In this document: positions 16,746-26,190 of the stretch, in pieces
How the letters are laid out: every line of letters begins with the position of its first letter
Numbering within the stretch: position 1 is the stretch's first letter
Origin: Ilumatobacter sp963746265
GTDB taxonomy: Bacteria > Actinomycetota > Acidimicrobiia > Acidimicrobiales > Ilumatobacteraceae
Direction: 5' to 3'
Length of the DNA stretch: 64,000 nt
Assembly (NCBI GenBank): GCA_963746265.1
Contig: CAVVAM010000014.1
Span: forward strand, 372,001 to 436,000
The notes under the pieces: model-generated
The model's input: the letters and a program-made list of their open reading frames with translations, nothing else
Database searches by the model: none
What the model was told of the DNA's origin: nothing
Position numbers and translations under genes: made by a program

Positions 16746-18778
16746 GACATGCCGAGTTGCCACGACAGGAACGCCAGCACGTCGGCCTGTTCGTCGGCGC
16801 GTTTACCCACCGGCTTGCCGACACCGTGACCGGCCCGACCCTCCTGGTGCAACAGGATGGGGCGCTGCTCCTGACCGACGGCAGCGCACTGGAGCTGGGC
16901 GGCCATCTTGCGAGCGTGCAGGGGATCGACGCGGCTGTCGCCCTCGGCCGTGGTCAGGAGTACGGCGGGGTACTCGACGCCCTCGCGAACCTGGTGGTAG
17001 GGCGAGTACGCCATCAGCCAGCCGAACTCCTCGGCGATGTCGGGGTCACCGTACTCGTCGGTCCACAGACGGGCGATCAGGAAGCGCGGGAACCGGATCA
17101 TGTCGAGCAGCGGCACGGCGCACCACACGGCCCGGCACAGGTCGGGTCGCTGCGTCAACGCCACCCCCACCAGCAAGCCGCCGTTCGACCCGCCAGCGAT
17201 CGCCAGGCGTTCACGGGACGTCCGCCCGGTCTCGATCAGCCAGTCGGCCGCTGCGTGGAAGTCGTCGAACACGTTCTGCTTGTTCGCTCGTCGGCCGGCG
17301 CGGTGCCACACGTCGCCGTGCTCGAACCCACCGCGGAGACCGGCGATCGCGTACAGCCCGCCTGCTTCGCACCACGCAGCGACAGACGCCGACCAGATCG
17401 GTGACTCCGTGACGGCGAATCCGCCGTACCCGGTCAGGATCGTCGGCGTCACCGTGGACGGTTCGACATCGGCCCGGTGGATCAGGAACAGACCGACCGC
17501 GGTTCCGTCGGCCGACGGGTACTCGACGTGGGAGACCACGAGGTCGGGCACGTCGTGCACGGGATCGTCGGGATGGATCCGCTCGACGGCATCGGCGCCG
17601 ACGCGCCAGACAGCGGCGGGCTGGCCAAAACCGGTGATCACCGCATACGTCCGGTTGCCACGCCGGTCACTGGTGAGTTGCACCACCGAGCTGATCCCCA
17701 CACCGTCGATGACGATCCGCTCCGATCCGTCTGCGTCCCAACGCTCGATCCCGTCGAGCCCGCCGGTCGAAGTCACCACGACGAAGCCGTCGGACTCCGC
17801 ACGGACCGCGCTCACGACGACATCACGTTCGGCCACCAACTCGGTCCAGGTCGCCGGTGCGGTCTCGTCACCCGCCAGGTCGACACGCACGATACGCCCA
17901 CGGGGCGCACCGAACGTGGTCATGCCGACGAGCGTCGAGTCGTCGGCGAACGAGAACGACGACATCGCGTCGACGTCGGTGATGACCCCCTGCCACGTAC
18001 CGGATCGACGATCGAGCAGTTGCACATCGGTGCGCCCCCAACCGACGCTCGCCTGCACCAGCAGCCACCGTCCGTCGGGCGAGATCGACACGTTCGGCCA
18101 GGTCTCGGGGGTCGGATGTTGGGCCCATACCACCGGATCGTCGGCACCGTCGTCTCCCAGCGTGTGGTGATGCACGGTGCGGTGATACTGATCGCCCTCC
18201 GGGTAGCGGGTGTAGAAGAAGCCCGATCCATCCGGTTCCCAGGCCACGCTGCTCGCCCGGCAGTTCGGGATGCACTCGTCGAGCAGCAACCCGTCGCCGG
18301 TGCTCACGATCCGGAGTTCGGAGTTCTCGGTGCCGCCCTCGCTCACCCCGAACGCCACGAGCGCGCCGTCGTCGGAGGTCGCGAACCAGTCGATCGCCGC
18401 GGCGGAGTCGTCGACCCCGGCCGCCGGGTCGGCGAGCGTGAGCGCCGATCCGTGCCGATCCTCGGTCGATCGACCGACCAGGCTCGCCTGCTGTACACCA
18501 CGTCCTCGCTCCAGCAGCACCATCAGTGCGCCGCGGATCTCCACGGCCTGCACGACCGGCAGGCTCATCAGGGAAGTCAGCCGGTGGTGCCACTCCACTC
18601 TGCTCGGCAATGCATCGAGCACGTCACGGGTTCGCCGATTCTGTCGGTCGACCCAGGCCCGCACCTCGGGTGCGTCGCCGGGTTCGAGCCACCGGTAGGG
18701 GTCCGGGACCTCGATCCCGTGATACACGTCGACATCGCCGCCCCGAGGTGTTGCGGCCCGCGGGACTCGGCCATTCAT
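16742..18778 (-). CDS. Prolyl oligopeptidase family serine peptidase (S9A)
   Basis: 678 aa, the usual length for S9A enzymes. The N-terminal DVDVYHGIEVPDPYRWLEPG is the typical opening, followed by a seven-bladed propeller (~65-400) and an alpha/beta-hydrolase domain with Ser in GGSNGG (~525), Asp in EGDSRVDP (~612) and His in GRAGHGVG (~648). It cleaves short proline-containing peptides after Pro in the cytoplasm. The downstream VOC gene starts within its stop codon. Confidence 0.95.
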   Translation of the reverse strand: MNGRVPRAATPRGGDVDVYHGIEVPDPYRWLEPGDAPEVRAWVDRQNRRTRDVLDALPSRVEWHHRLTSLMSLPVVQAVEIRGALMVLLERGRGVQQASLVGRSTEDRHGSALTLADPAAGVDDSAAAIDWFATSDDGALVAFGVSEGGTENSELRIVSTGDGLLLDECIPNCRASSVAWEPDGSGFFYTRYPEGDQYHRTVHHHTLGDDGADDPVVWAQHPTPETWPNVSISPDGRWLLVQASVGWGRTDVQLLDRRSGTWQGVITDVDAMSSFSFADDSTLVGMTTFGAPRGRIVRVDLAGDETAPATWTELVAERDVVVSAVRAESDGFVVVTSTGGLDGIERWDADGSERIVIDGVGISSVVQLTSDRRGNRTYAVITGFGQPAAVWRVGADAVERIHPDDPVHDVPDLVVSHVEYPSADGTAVGLFLIHRADVEPSTVTPTILTGYGGFAVTESPIWSASVAAWCEAGGLYAIAGLRGGFEHGDVWHRAGRRANKQNVFDDFHAAADWLIETGRTSRERLAIAGGSNGGLLVGVALTQRPDLCRAVWCAVPLLDMIRFPRFLIARLWTDEYGDPDIAEEFGWLMAYSPYHQVREGVEYPAVLLTTAEGDSRVDPLHARKMAAQLQCAAVGQEQRPILLHQEGRAGHGVGKPVGKRADEQADVLAFLSWQLGMS

Positions 18779-18870
18779 GTCCGAACCATAGTCACGGCCG
18801 GCAGCTCACCCGCAGGACCGCACCACCCCGAGCCGAGATCGCTCCCGAACCACGTCCGCCCGGACAGCAC

Positions 18871-18898
18871 GAAGCCGCCGGACGGAACCGACGGCTTC
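18871..18898 (-). terminator. Hairpin downstream of bL37 gene
   Basis: GAAGCCG (18871-18877) pairs with CGGCTTC (18892-18898), with partial extension inward. It lies 25 bp after the bL37 stop and before the peptidase start. No clear T run follows, so it may be a weak or Rho-assisted terminator. Confidence 0.4.
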
Positions 18899-18922
18899 GG
18901 AGAGAATCTGACGGGCCGGTGG

Positions 18923-19009
18923 TCAGCCACGGCCCATGTTGGGCCGCTTCCCGTGGTTCGCCTTGCTGCGGCGCAGCTTGGCCTTCTTGCGACTGGTCTT
19001 CTTCGACAT
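18923..19009 (-). CDS. Ribosomal protein bL37 (28 aa)
   Basis: A 28-codon gene easily missed by gene callers. It starts MSKKTSRKKAK and continues with the stretch SKANHGKRPN, which matches bL37, the small basic protein of the actinobacterial (first mycobacterial) 50S subunit, followed by MGRG and a stop. It has nine Lys and six Arg, as expected for an rRNA-embedded peptide. The upstream site is weak (GACGGAC). Its presence supports an actinobacterial host. Confidence 0.85.
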   Translation of the reverse strand: MSKKTSRKKAKLRRSKANHGKRPNMGRG

Positions 19010-19094
19010 AAGTCCGTCAGCTTACGCCGGCGGAGTCGAGGCACCAACCGAGCGGTCGGGCCCGGCGGCGTCAGCGTTCAGGAGACTCGCCGCC

Positions 19095-20129
19095 TCAGCG
19101 AGCCGACGCCCACTCGACCAGCGCGTCTACCGACCACGTGTTCACGATCTGCTCGATGGGGACACCTCGCTCGGCGGCACGGTTGCAGCCGAACGGCTGC
19201 CATTCGAGTTGACCGGTTGCATGCGCGTCGGAATCGATCGAGAACCAGCAGCCGTACTCGACGGCGAGGTCGATCAGTTCACGTGGCGGATCGAGCCGCT
19301 CCGGGCGGCAGTTCAGCTCGACCGCGGTGTCGAACCGAGCGCACGCGGCGAACACGTAGTCGGCGTCGAACGTCGACTCCGGTCGCTTTCCGATCTTGCG
19401 ACCGGTCGGGTGGCCGAGGATGTCGACGTGCGGGTTGGCGATCGCGATCACCATGCGCTCGGTCATCTGCTTCGCCTCCATTCGCAGCTTGGAGTGCACG
19501 CTCGCCACGACCACGTCGAGCTTCGCCAGCATGGCGTCGGAGAGATCGAGTGACCCGTCTTCGAGGATGTCGACCTCCATACCCGTCAGGATCCTGAAAT
19601 CGTGACCGGCGGCGGCGATCTCACCTTGGATCCGCTCGATCTCGACGAGCTGTTCGGCCAAGCGCTCCTCGTTCAAACCGTGTGCCACCGTGAGGCGGGC
19701 AGAATGATCGGTCACCACCATGTACTCGTGACCGAGGTCGATCGCCGTCGCTGCCATCGCCTCGATCAGTGCGCCGCCGTCGCTCCACGTCGAGTGCAGA
19801 TGGCAATCGCCGCGCAGCGCCGCTCGGTAGAGCGCTCCTGCTTCCGTCATCGCCACCCGTGATTCGGCCTCGACCTTCGTCAGGTACGACGGCACGACCC
19901 CGGCCAATGCCTGGGTGATGACGCCGGCGGTGGCGTCACCGATGCCATCGAGCTCGGTCAGGCGCTGATCCCGCGCCCGTTCGGCGAGCTCGATCGGATC
20001 GATGGTGCGTACGACGTCGAGCGCACCCAGGAACGCCCGGGTCTTGTAGGGCGATGCGAGCGCCCGATCGAGGCAGTGGATGACCCGCAGCAGGGCGGTC
20101 TCCGGTGACATGGGAGCACTCGTCGACAC
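19095..20129 (-). CDS. PHP-domain phosphoesterase with N-terminal HhH region (PolX-like)
   Basis: 344 aa from GTG at 20129; ATG at 20111 is an alternative. Residues ~10-70 contain a helix-hairpin-helix-like DNA-binding region (LTELDGIGDATAGVI), as in the N-terminus of bacterial family X polymerases. A PHP domain follows with metal-binding motifs DCHLHSTWSDG (~112), VVTDHS, GMEVDIL, ASVHS and SDAHAT. The polymerase palm is missing, so this is a free-standing PHP protein, probably a phosphodiesterase or nuclease in DNA repair or a phosphatase. It is divergent from thioredoxin. Confidence 0.85.
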   Translation of the reverse strand: MSTSAPMSPETALLRVIHCLDRALASPYKTRAFLGALDVVRTIDPIELAERARDQRLTELDGIGDATAGVITQALAGVVPSYLTKVEAESRVAMTEAGALYRAALRGDCHLHSTWSDGGALIEAMAATAIDLGHEYMVVTDHSARLTVAHGLNEERLAEQLVEIERIQGEIAAAGHDFRILTGMEVDILEDGSLDLSDAMLAKLDVVVASVHSKLRMEAKQMTERMVIAIANPHVDILGHPTGRKIGKRPESTFDADYVFAACARFDTAVELNCRPERLDPPRELIDLAVEYGCWFSIDSDAHATGQLEWQPFGCNRAAERGVPIEQIVNTWSVDALVEWASAR

Positions 20130-20234
20130 GCGGCCACCGTACCCGGATCGACGTGACGGCCGACACGTCCCGACCGCGGAATACCCACACCGGTGACTGC
20201 GTTTCATCATGCGTACGCACGACAAGGAGACACC

Positions 20235-20606
20235 GTGGCAACCAGCTCACTGAACATGGAAAACTTCGAATCGACGGTGACCGCAGACGGCATCACCCTG
20301 GTCGATTTCTGGGCCGAGTGGTGCGGGCCGTGTCGCCAGTTCGGACCGGTCTTCGAGCAAGCCTCGATGGAGAACCCGGACGCAGTGTTCGCCAAGGTCG
20401 ACACCGAAGCCGAACAGGAGCTCGCCGGATCGCTCGGCATCATGTCGATCCCGACACTCATGATCTTCCGCGACGGCATCCAGCTGTTCAGTCAGCCAGG
20501 TGCGCTCCCGAAGTCGGCGCTCGACGACCTGCTCCGGCAGGTCCGTGAGCTCGACATGGACGAGATCCGCAGCGAACTGGCCGACGCCACGGCGTCTGCC
20601 GACTGA
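20235..20606 (+). CDS. Thioredoxin
   Basis: 123 aa from GTG at 20235 with AAGGAGA 7 bp upstream. The classical active site WCGPC is at 29-33, followed by the cis-Pro motif SIPTLMIF (~75). The protein is a cytoplasmic disulfide reductase. A short acidic C-terminal tail (ELDMDEIRSELADATASAD) extends past the usual ~105-residue thioredoxin end. It is monocistronic: two hairpins lie before the next gene. Confidence 0.95.
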   Translation: MATSSLNMENFESTVTADGITLVDFWAEWCGPCRQFGPVFEQASMENPDAVFAKVDTEAEQELAGSLGIMSIPTLMIFRDGIQLFSQPGALPKSALDDLLRQVRELDMDEIRSELADATASAD

Positions 20607-20614
20607 CCGGTCTC

Positions 20615-20662
20615 GCCCGGCGACGCACCCTCCCCCTTCCTCCCCCATCAGCGTCGCCGGGC
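20615..20662 (+). terminator. Hairpin after thioredoxin gene
   Basis: GCCCGGCGACGC (20615-20626) pairs perfectly with GCGTCGCCGGGC (20651-20662), a 12-bp stem with a 24-nt C-rich loop. It begins 9 bp past the thioredoxin stop. No U tract follows. Confidence 0.6.
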
Positions 20663-20704
20663 AGAAGTTCACCCGATCGTTCCCCCGTCGATCGGTCCCG
20701 AAGG

Positions 20705-20726
20705 GCGGGTGGCTCAGGCCACCCGC
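20705..20726 (+). terminator. Second GC hairpin between thioredoxin and ugd
   Basis: GCGGGTGGC (20705-20713), loop TCAG, GCCACCCGC (20718-20726): a perfect 9-bp stem with a tetraloop. It may back up termination of the thioredoxin transcript or act in the 5' region of ugd. Confidence 0.5.
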
Positions 20727-20820
20727 GCTTCGGTCGTCAAGGTCCCGGCAAACCGCACTGGGTCCGGTCGAAATGCGCGTAGGCTGGCTGCTTTCTGGCG
20801 GACACATCGAAGGAAACAAC

Positions 20821-22146
20821 GTGAGTACGAACACATCACCTCAGCGGATCGCGGTCATCGGCACCGGCTATGTCGGGCTGACGACCGGAGCGTCCCTGGC
20901 GCACTTCGGCTTCCACGTCGCCTGCTGCGACATCGACGAACGCAAGGTCACGATGCTGCAGCGGGGCATCATCCCGATCGTCGAGGACGGCCTCGCCGAG
21001 ATGGTCGCCGAGGGGCAGGAGTCCGGCCGGCTCACGTTCCACCTCGGATCGATCGATTCGGTGTCGGAGGCTGACGTCGTCTTCCTCTGCGTCCCGACCC
21101 CTCAGGACGATGACGGTTCGGCGGACCTCACCTATGTGAAGCTCGCTGCCACCGAGATCGGACCCCACCTGCGACCCCGCGCGGTCGTCGTCAACAAGTC
21201 GACGGTGCCCGTCGGATCGTTCCATGTCGTCGGCGAGGCGCTCGGCCGCTCCGACGTCGACGTGGTGTCGAATCCCGAGTTCCTCCGAGAGGGCTCGGCC
21301 GTCCACGACTGTCTCCATCCCGACCGCGTCGTGATCGGTGCCGAGAATCCCTCCGCGGCGGCGAAGGTGGCGGCGCTCTACGAGTCGCTCGACACCCAGA
21401 TCATCCTCACCGATCCGGCATCGTCGGAAACGATCAAGTACGCGGCGAACGGCTTTCTGGCGATGAAGATCTCGTTCATCAACAGTGTGGCCGCGATGTG
21501 CGAGCAGGTCGGTGCCGACGTCGCCGCCGTGGTCGCCGGCATCGGTAGCGACCGCCGTATCGGCCCACAGTTCCTCAACCCCGGCCCCGGATGGGGCGGT
21601 AGCTGCTTTCCGAAGGACTCGCGGGCGCTGGTGAGCATCGCTCGCGAACGCGGCTACGACTTCTCGTTGATGCGCGGCGTGATCGACATCAACGAGCAGC
21701 AGTACGAACGCATGGTCTCCAAGATCACCCGGTCGACGGGCCGTTTCGCCCACGATCGCCTCGACGGCGTGGTGATCGCGGCCTTGGGATTGACGTTCAA
21801 AGCGGGCACCGACGACCTACGCGAGTCCCCCAGCCTGCGGATCCTGCGTGATCTGGAGCGGCGCGGCGCCACGATCCAGGCGTACGACCCGACCACCACC
21901 GGGGAACTCGACGAGATCCAGCGAGCTCGGCTCGCGGGCTTCGACGTCCGCTCGAGCGTGCTCGACGCCGTGAGCAACGCCGACGTGGTGGCGGTCCTCA
22001 CGGAATGGCCCGAGTTCAGCGAGGTCGATCTCTCCAAGATGGTCGAGGTCATGCGGGGCAACCACGTCGTCGACTGCCGCAACCTGCTCGAGCCCGGGGA
22101 CGTCAAGGCGGCAGGGCTCACCTACGACGGGGTGGGCCGATCATGA
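20821..22146 (+). CDS. ugd: UDP-glucose 6-dehydrogenase
   Basis: 441 aa from GTG at 20821 with AAGGAAA upstream; the frame opens earlier, but only into the thioredoxin tail. It oxidises UDP-glucose to UDP-glucuronate with two NAD+. The Rossmann motif GTGYVGL (~13), the NKSTVPVG segment, NPEFLREGSA and the catalytic Cys in GWGGSCFPKD (~262) are all present, as is the C-terminal UDP-binding domain (LTFKAGTDDLRESPS). The next gene starts inside its stop codon and would use the UDP-glucuronate, so the pair is a two-step nucleotide-sugar pathway that feeds the polysaccharide locus downstream. Confidence 0.95.
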   Translation: MSTNTSPQRIAVIGTGYVGLTTGASLAHFGFHVACCDIDERKVTMLQRGIIPIVEDGLAEMVAEGQESGRLTFHLGSIDSVSEADVVFLCVPTPQDDDGSADLTYVKLAATEIGPHLRPRAVVVNKSTVPVGSFHVVGEALGRSDVDVVSNPEFLREGSAVHDCLHPDRVVIGAENPSAAAKVAALYESLDTQIILTDPASSETIKYAANGFLAMKISFINSVAAMCEQVGADVAAVVAGIGSDRRIGPQFLNPGPGWGGSCFPKDSRALVSIARERGYDFSLMRGVIDINEQQYERMVSKITRSTGRFAHDRLDGVVIAALGLTFKAGTDDLRESPSLRILRDLERRGATIQAYDPTTTGELDEIQRARLAGFDVRSSVLDAVSNADVVAVLTEWPEFSEVDLSKMVEVMRGNHVVDCRNLLEPGDVKAAGLTYDGVGRS

Positions 22147-23102
22147 GCGACCGGCGCATCCTGGTTGCCGGCGGCGCAGGGTTCCTCGGATCCCACCTCT
22201 GCGATCGCCTCGTCGAACGTGGCGACCGCGTCGTCTGCGTGGACGACCTCTCGACCGGGCGGGCCGAGAACGTCGCCCATCTCACCGGACACGACCGCTT
22301 CGAGTTCGTCGAGTTCGACGTGGTGCAGGACGGCCTCGACGACGCCGTCGCCGGCAGCGTGACCGACGTGATGCAGTTGGCCAGCCCGGCCGCACCACCC
22401 GAGTACCTTCGGCGACCGCTCGCCACCCTCGCCGTGAACAGCACCGGCACCCTGCACCTGCTCGAGATCGCCGAGCGGCATGCTGCACGCTTCTTCCTGG
22501 CATCGACCAGCGAGGTCTACGGCGACCCCCTCGTACATCCCCAGGTCGAGGGCTACTGGGGCAACGTCAACCCGATCGGCGAGCGCTCCGTCTACGACGA
22601 GGGCAAGCGCTTCTCGGAGGCGCTCACGATGGCCTACCACCGTGCGAACGGCCTCGATGTTCGCATCGTGCGGATCTTCAACACCTACGGTCCGCGGATG
22701 CAGGCCAACGACGGCCGCGTCGTGACCAACTTCGTGTCCCAGGCCCTCACCGGTGAACCTCTGACGATCTACGGCGATGGCAGCCAGACACGCAGTTTCT
22801 GCTACGTCGACGACGAGGTCGCCGGGTTCCTGAAGCTGCTCGACGGGCCGCACATCGGGCCGATCAACATCGGCAACCCGAACGAGTTCACCATGATCGA
22901 GCTCGCCGAACTCGTGCTCGAGCTCACCGGCAGCGATTCGCGAATCGAACACCGTGAGCTGCCGTCGGACGATCCGAAGCTCCGCCAACCCGACATCACA
23001 CAGGCTCGCGAGCTGCTCGGTTGGTCGCCGAAGATCGAGTTGCGCGAGGGCCTCGGCCGGACGATCGACTGGTTCCGGTCGTCGGTCTTCGCCGCCGGCT
23101 GA
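22143..23102 (+). CDS. UDP-glucuronate decarboxylase (UDP-xylose synthase)-like SDR
   Basis: 319 aa, start ATG at 22143 overlapping the ugd stop (ATGA). Extended SDR with AGGAGFLGSH (~9), the Thr/Ser of LASTSEVYGDP (~118) and catalytic YDEGK (~145), followed by the UXS-typical RIFNTYGPRM and GDGSQTRSFCYVDD. It converts UDP-glucuronate to UDP-xylose, supplied by the upstream dehydrogenase. A dTDP-glucose dehydratase-type role is less likely given the YWGNVNPIGERS segment typical of UXS. Confidence 0.9.
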   Translation: MSDRRILVAGGAGFLGSHLCDRLVERGDRVVCVDDLSTGRAENVAHLTGHDRFEFVEFDVVQDGLDDAVAGSVTDVMQLASPAAPPEYLRRPLATLAVNSTGTLHLLEIAERHAARFFLASTSEVYGDPLVHPQVEGYWGNVNPIGERSVYDEGKRFSEALTMAYHRANGLDVRIVRIFNTYGPRMQANDGRVVTNFVSQALTGEPLTIYGDGSQTRSFCYVDDEVAGFLKLLDGPHIGPINIGNPNEFTMIELAELVLELTGSDSRIEHRELPSDDPKLRQPDITQARELLGWSPKIELREGLGRTIDWFRSSVFAAG

Positions 23103-23136
23103 GCGCACGCCCCGGCCCCGGTAGCCTGCGACCCTC

Positions 23137-24225
23137 ATGGAACGCTTCGGATTGGTCGGGCTCCCCAATGCGGGCAAGTCGTCGTTGTACAACGCGCTGA
23201 CGGGTGGTGGAGCGCTGGCCGCGCCGTACCCGTTCGCAACCAAGGACCCGAACATCGGCGTGGCCAGGGTGCCCGACGACCGGGTCGACCGCCTGGCCGA
23301 GATGTCGGCATCGAAGAACGTCGTGCATGCGCAGGTCGAGGTGGTCGACATCGGTGGCCTCGTCGAAGGAGCGTCGAAGGGCGAGGGCCTCGGCAACAAG
23401 TTCCTCGCCAACATCCGCGAAGTCGATGCGATCGTGTTCGTCTTGCGGGCGTTCGAGAACGACGACATCGTCGGGTCCCCCGACCCGCTCGAACACCTCC
23501 GCGTCGTCGAGCTCGAGCTCGCACTGGCCGACCTCGAAACGGTGGAGAAGCGGCTGGTGCAGGCCACACGCCAGGCCAAGCTCGACAAGACGCTCGGTGA
23601 CGAGATCGATGCGCTGCAGCAGGCCGACGCGGCACTGAGCGCCGGTCGGCCTCTGTACCGCGCCGGGCTGAGCGACGAGGTCAAGACATCGCTGGCACCG
23701 TACTTCTTGCTGACGAATCGTCGCGTCCTCGCCGTCGTCAACGTCGGGGAGGACGAGCTGGACGACATTCCCGCCGCCGAGGCGCAGGTCACCGGCGAGT
23801 TCAACGATGCCGGGGACAACGTCGAGGTGATCGGGATGTGTGTGCAGCTCGAGGCCGAAGCCGCAGCGATCGCCGACCCCGTCGAGCGGGCCGAGATGCT
23901 CGAGGGGTTCGGGCTCGGCGAAGGCGCCCTGTTCCGCATGGTTCGCTCGGCTTACCACCTGCTCGGCATGCGCACGTATTTCACCACGGGCGAGAAGGAG
24001 ACCCGGGCCTGGACGTTCTACGAGGGGTCGACGGCACCGGTCTGCGCCGGACGGATCCACACCGACTTCCAGCGGGGCTTCATCCGCGCCGAGGTCATCC
24101 AGTGGGACGATCTGCTCGAACTCGGCTCGTGGGGCAAGGCTCGTGAGGCCGGCAAGCTACGCGTCGAGGGGAAGGACTACATCGCCCAGGACGGCGACGT
24201 CATGGAGTTCCGCTTCAACGTGTGA
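23137..24225 (+). CDS. ychF: Ribosome-associated ATPase YchF (OLA1 family)
   Basis: 362 aa, the standard family length. G1 is GLPNAGKSS (~7-15), the switch region DIGGLVEGASKGEG is characteristic, and the ATP-specifying G4 variant NVGED is seen instead of NKxD. The C-terminal TGS domain ends in EFRFNV, the invariant YchF end. It is a redox-responsive ATPase that binds ribosomes. It is convergent with the sugar transferase gene, with a strong terminator between. Confidence 0.97.
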   Translation: MERFGLVGLPNAGKSSLYNALTGGGALAAPYPFATKDPNIGVARVPDDRVDRLAEMSASKNVVHAQVEVVDIGGLVEGASKGEGLGNKFLANIREVDAIVFVLRAFENDDIVGSPDPLEHLRVVELELALADLETVEKRLVQATRQAKLDKTLGDEIDALQQADAALSAGRPLYRAGLSDEVKTSLAPYFLLTNRRVLAVVNVGEDELDDIPAAEAQVTGEFNDAGDNVEVIGMCVQLEAEAAAIADPVERAEMLEGFGLGEGALFRMVRSAYHLLGMRTYFTTGEKETRAWTFYEGSTAPVCAGRIHTDFQRGFIRAEVIQWDDLLELGSWGKAREAGKLRVEGKDYIAQDGDVMEFRFNV

Positions 24226-24356
24226 GGCCGGGGCGACGCCCCGTGGAGCCAGGCCGATCGGCTGGCCGGCGTCTCCTCCGGTCGATCCGTGTGCGCCGAC
24301 CGGACAGCGACCGGGTCCGTCCGACGCACTCGTGCGGCGACGAAGGTCCGCTTCGA

Positions 24357-24400
24357 CGTCTGACGCAGCCGGCGAGAACAGGTCGCCGCTGCGTCAGACG
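24357..24400. terminator. Strong bidirectional terminator hairpin
   Basis: CGTCTGACGCAGC (24357-24369) pairs perfectly with GCTGCGTCAGACG (24388-24400). The stem continues inward with GGCGA/TCGCC after a single bulged C, giving about 18 bp around a 7-nt loop. It lies between the convergent ychF and the sugar transferase gene and can serve both. Confidence 0.8.
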
Positions 24401-24425
24401 TTCGAACGTGAGATCAGCGGTAGCG

Positions 24426-25937
24426 TCAGGCGGCGCCGCGGCCGGTCAACACCACACCGACGGTCTTGGCGCAGATCCGCAAGTCGTGTCCGAGCGACCA
24501 GTTGTCGACGTAGAACAGGTCGAGGCGGCGGTATTGCTCGAAGCTCGTGTCCGACCGTCCCGACACCTGCCACATCCCGGTGAGGCCGGGGAGGACCCGC
24601 AGGCGATCACGCAGCCCACCATCCCACTGGGCGACCTCGTCGGGCAGCGCCGGCCGGGGCCCGACCATGCTCATGGTGCCGTGCAGGACCGCGACCAGTT
24701 GGGGCAGCTCGTCGATCGAGAGCTTGCGGAGCAGACGGCCGGAGCGGGTGATGCGCGGATCGTTCGTCATCTTGAACAGCGGGCCGTCGACCTCGCTCTG
24801 ATCGAGCAGGTCGGCCTTGAGTTCGTCGGCGTTGACGACCATGGTCCGCAGCTTGGTCAACGTGAACGTCCGCCCACCTCGGCCGACGCGCTCCTGACGG
24901 AAGAGGACGGGACCACCGTCCTCCAACTTGATCGCGATCGCCGCGACGAGCAGCAGCGGGGAGGACAGCAGCAGGATCGTGGAGGCGACGACCACGTCGA
25001 AGATCCGCTTGGCGATGGCTCGCCACCCGCCGCGAATGACCGGCTCGACGTAGATCATCGTCGTGCCGTCCAGCGCCTGGGGGCGGATACGGGTGATGTC
25101 GATGTCGCGCAGGCTCGACGAGAGCACGACGTGATACCCGTCGTCGGTCAACTCGCGGGTGAGTCGATTGACGTGGTCCTGACCGACCGAGCCGAGCGAG
25201 ACCACGACGCCACAGACATCCTGCTCGGCGAGGATCGTGTGCAGATCGTCGATCGAGCCGAGCACGCTGACACCGCCACGGTCGCCGAGCTCGTCGTCAC
25301 CGATGAACCCGGCGACGTCGTACCCGAGGCCGGGGTTGCGCTGGTAGGTGTGCATCAGACTGATCGCGTGCGGGTCGGTGCCGACGATCAGGATCCGGCG
25401 TCGCAGGCGACCCTGCGTGCGAAGTCGATCGAACTGCCGGCGAGCGAGTTGGCGCTCGGTCAAGACGGCGCCCGCCACGGAAGCGGCCACGAGGAACACC
25501 CACAGACGGGAAAGGTCCTTGAACTGGATGCCGAACGCGATCAGCACGATCACGCCCACACCGACCACGACCGCACGCAACACGTTCTTGGCCTCTTCGA
25601 CGGGGCGTGCGTTCGCCCGTGACAGGTACAGCCGATTGAACAACGCACCGGCGATGAAACCCGGGAGGCTGGCCACGACCAGCAGGGCGTGTCCGGCCAG
25701 GATCCAGCTCGGTACCGGCCGAATGAGGCGCTGGATCCCGAACGCCAGCGCGATGCCCACCAGCAGCGCGACGGCGTCGGCCAGCACCAGCCGGTTCCGT
25801 GCCGTCGACGGCAGGACCGGCACCGGCATCGGAGACGCCACGGCATCTGCCCACGTCTCGACGACACTCGTCTTGTCCCCATGCAAAGGAACTGTGAACT
25901 GGTCCTTGAGAACCTCGGTTTCCATCCGCCCGTTCAT
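24426..25937 (-). CDS. Polyprenyl-phosphate sugar-1-phosphate transferase (exopolysaccharide initiation)
   Basis: 503 aa from ATG at 25937, preceded by GGAAGA; the longer opening is rejected. Several membrane segments occupy ~45-160, then a CoA-binding-like domain (RRRILIVGTDPHAISLM), then the catalytic bacterial sugar transferase domain from ~330 (KRIFDVVVASTILLLSSPLL, FRQERVGRGGRTFTLTKLRTM, GTMSMVGPRPALP, LPGLTGMWQVSGRS). It transfers a sugar-1-phosphate from a nucleotide sugar to undecaprenyl phosphate, the first step of repeat-unit assembly. It stands at the head of the locus, divergent from the first glycosyltransferase. Confidence 0.95.
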   Translation of the reverse strand: MNGRMETEVLKDQFTVPLHGDKTSVVETWADAVASPMPVPVLPSTARNRLVLADAVALLVGIALAFGIQRLIRPVPSWILAGHALLVVASLPGFIAGALFNRLYLSRANARPVEEAKNVLRAVVVGVGVIVLIAFGIQFKDLSRLWVFLVAASVAGAVLTERQLARRQFDRLRTQGRLRRRILIVGTDPHAISLMHTYQRNPGLGYDVAGFIGDDELGDRGGVSVLGSIDDLHTILAEQDVCGVVVSLGSVGQDHVNRLTRELTDDGYHVVLSSSLRDIDITRIRPQALDGTTMIYVEPVIRGGWRAIAKRIFDVVVASTILLLSSPLLLVAAIAIKLEDGGPVLFRQERVGRGGRTFTLTKLRTMVVNADELKADLLDQSEVDGPLFKMTNDPRITRSGRLLRKLSIDELPQLVAVLHGTMSMVGPRPALPDEVAQWDGGLRDRLRVLPGLTGMWQVSGRSDTSFEQYRRLDLFYVDNWSLGHDLRICAKTVGVVLTGRGAA

Positions 25938-26190
25938 GTATTCTTCCGCTCTTCCCGCTCTTGAACCCTGGGGGTTCCTCGTGCTCCGCCACTTTGCGTG
26001 TTCTTCACTTGTATCACCGTCGCCGCCGAGAGTTCCAGTGATTTCCGCATCCGGGCCAAAAAACCGCTGTGACATCGGTCTGCGAGCACGTTGAGTGGCC
26101 GCCCGGGCACCATGCATCACACGTTTGACGTCGATCTGACATAACGGGTGTTCGCCTGGACGGCGACGAGCGACTCGCTAAAGTGCCGAC
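25938..26190. promoter_or_regulatory. Divergent intergenic region of the exopolysaccharide locus
   Basis: 253 bp between divergent genes, locally less GC-rich (an AAAAAA run near 26060), which makes it the likely site of promoters for both arms. TTGACG at 26125-26130 resembles a -35 box, but no -10 at proper spacing was found, so no exact promoter is claimed. Confidence 0.35.
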
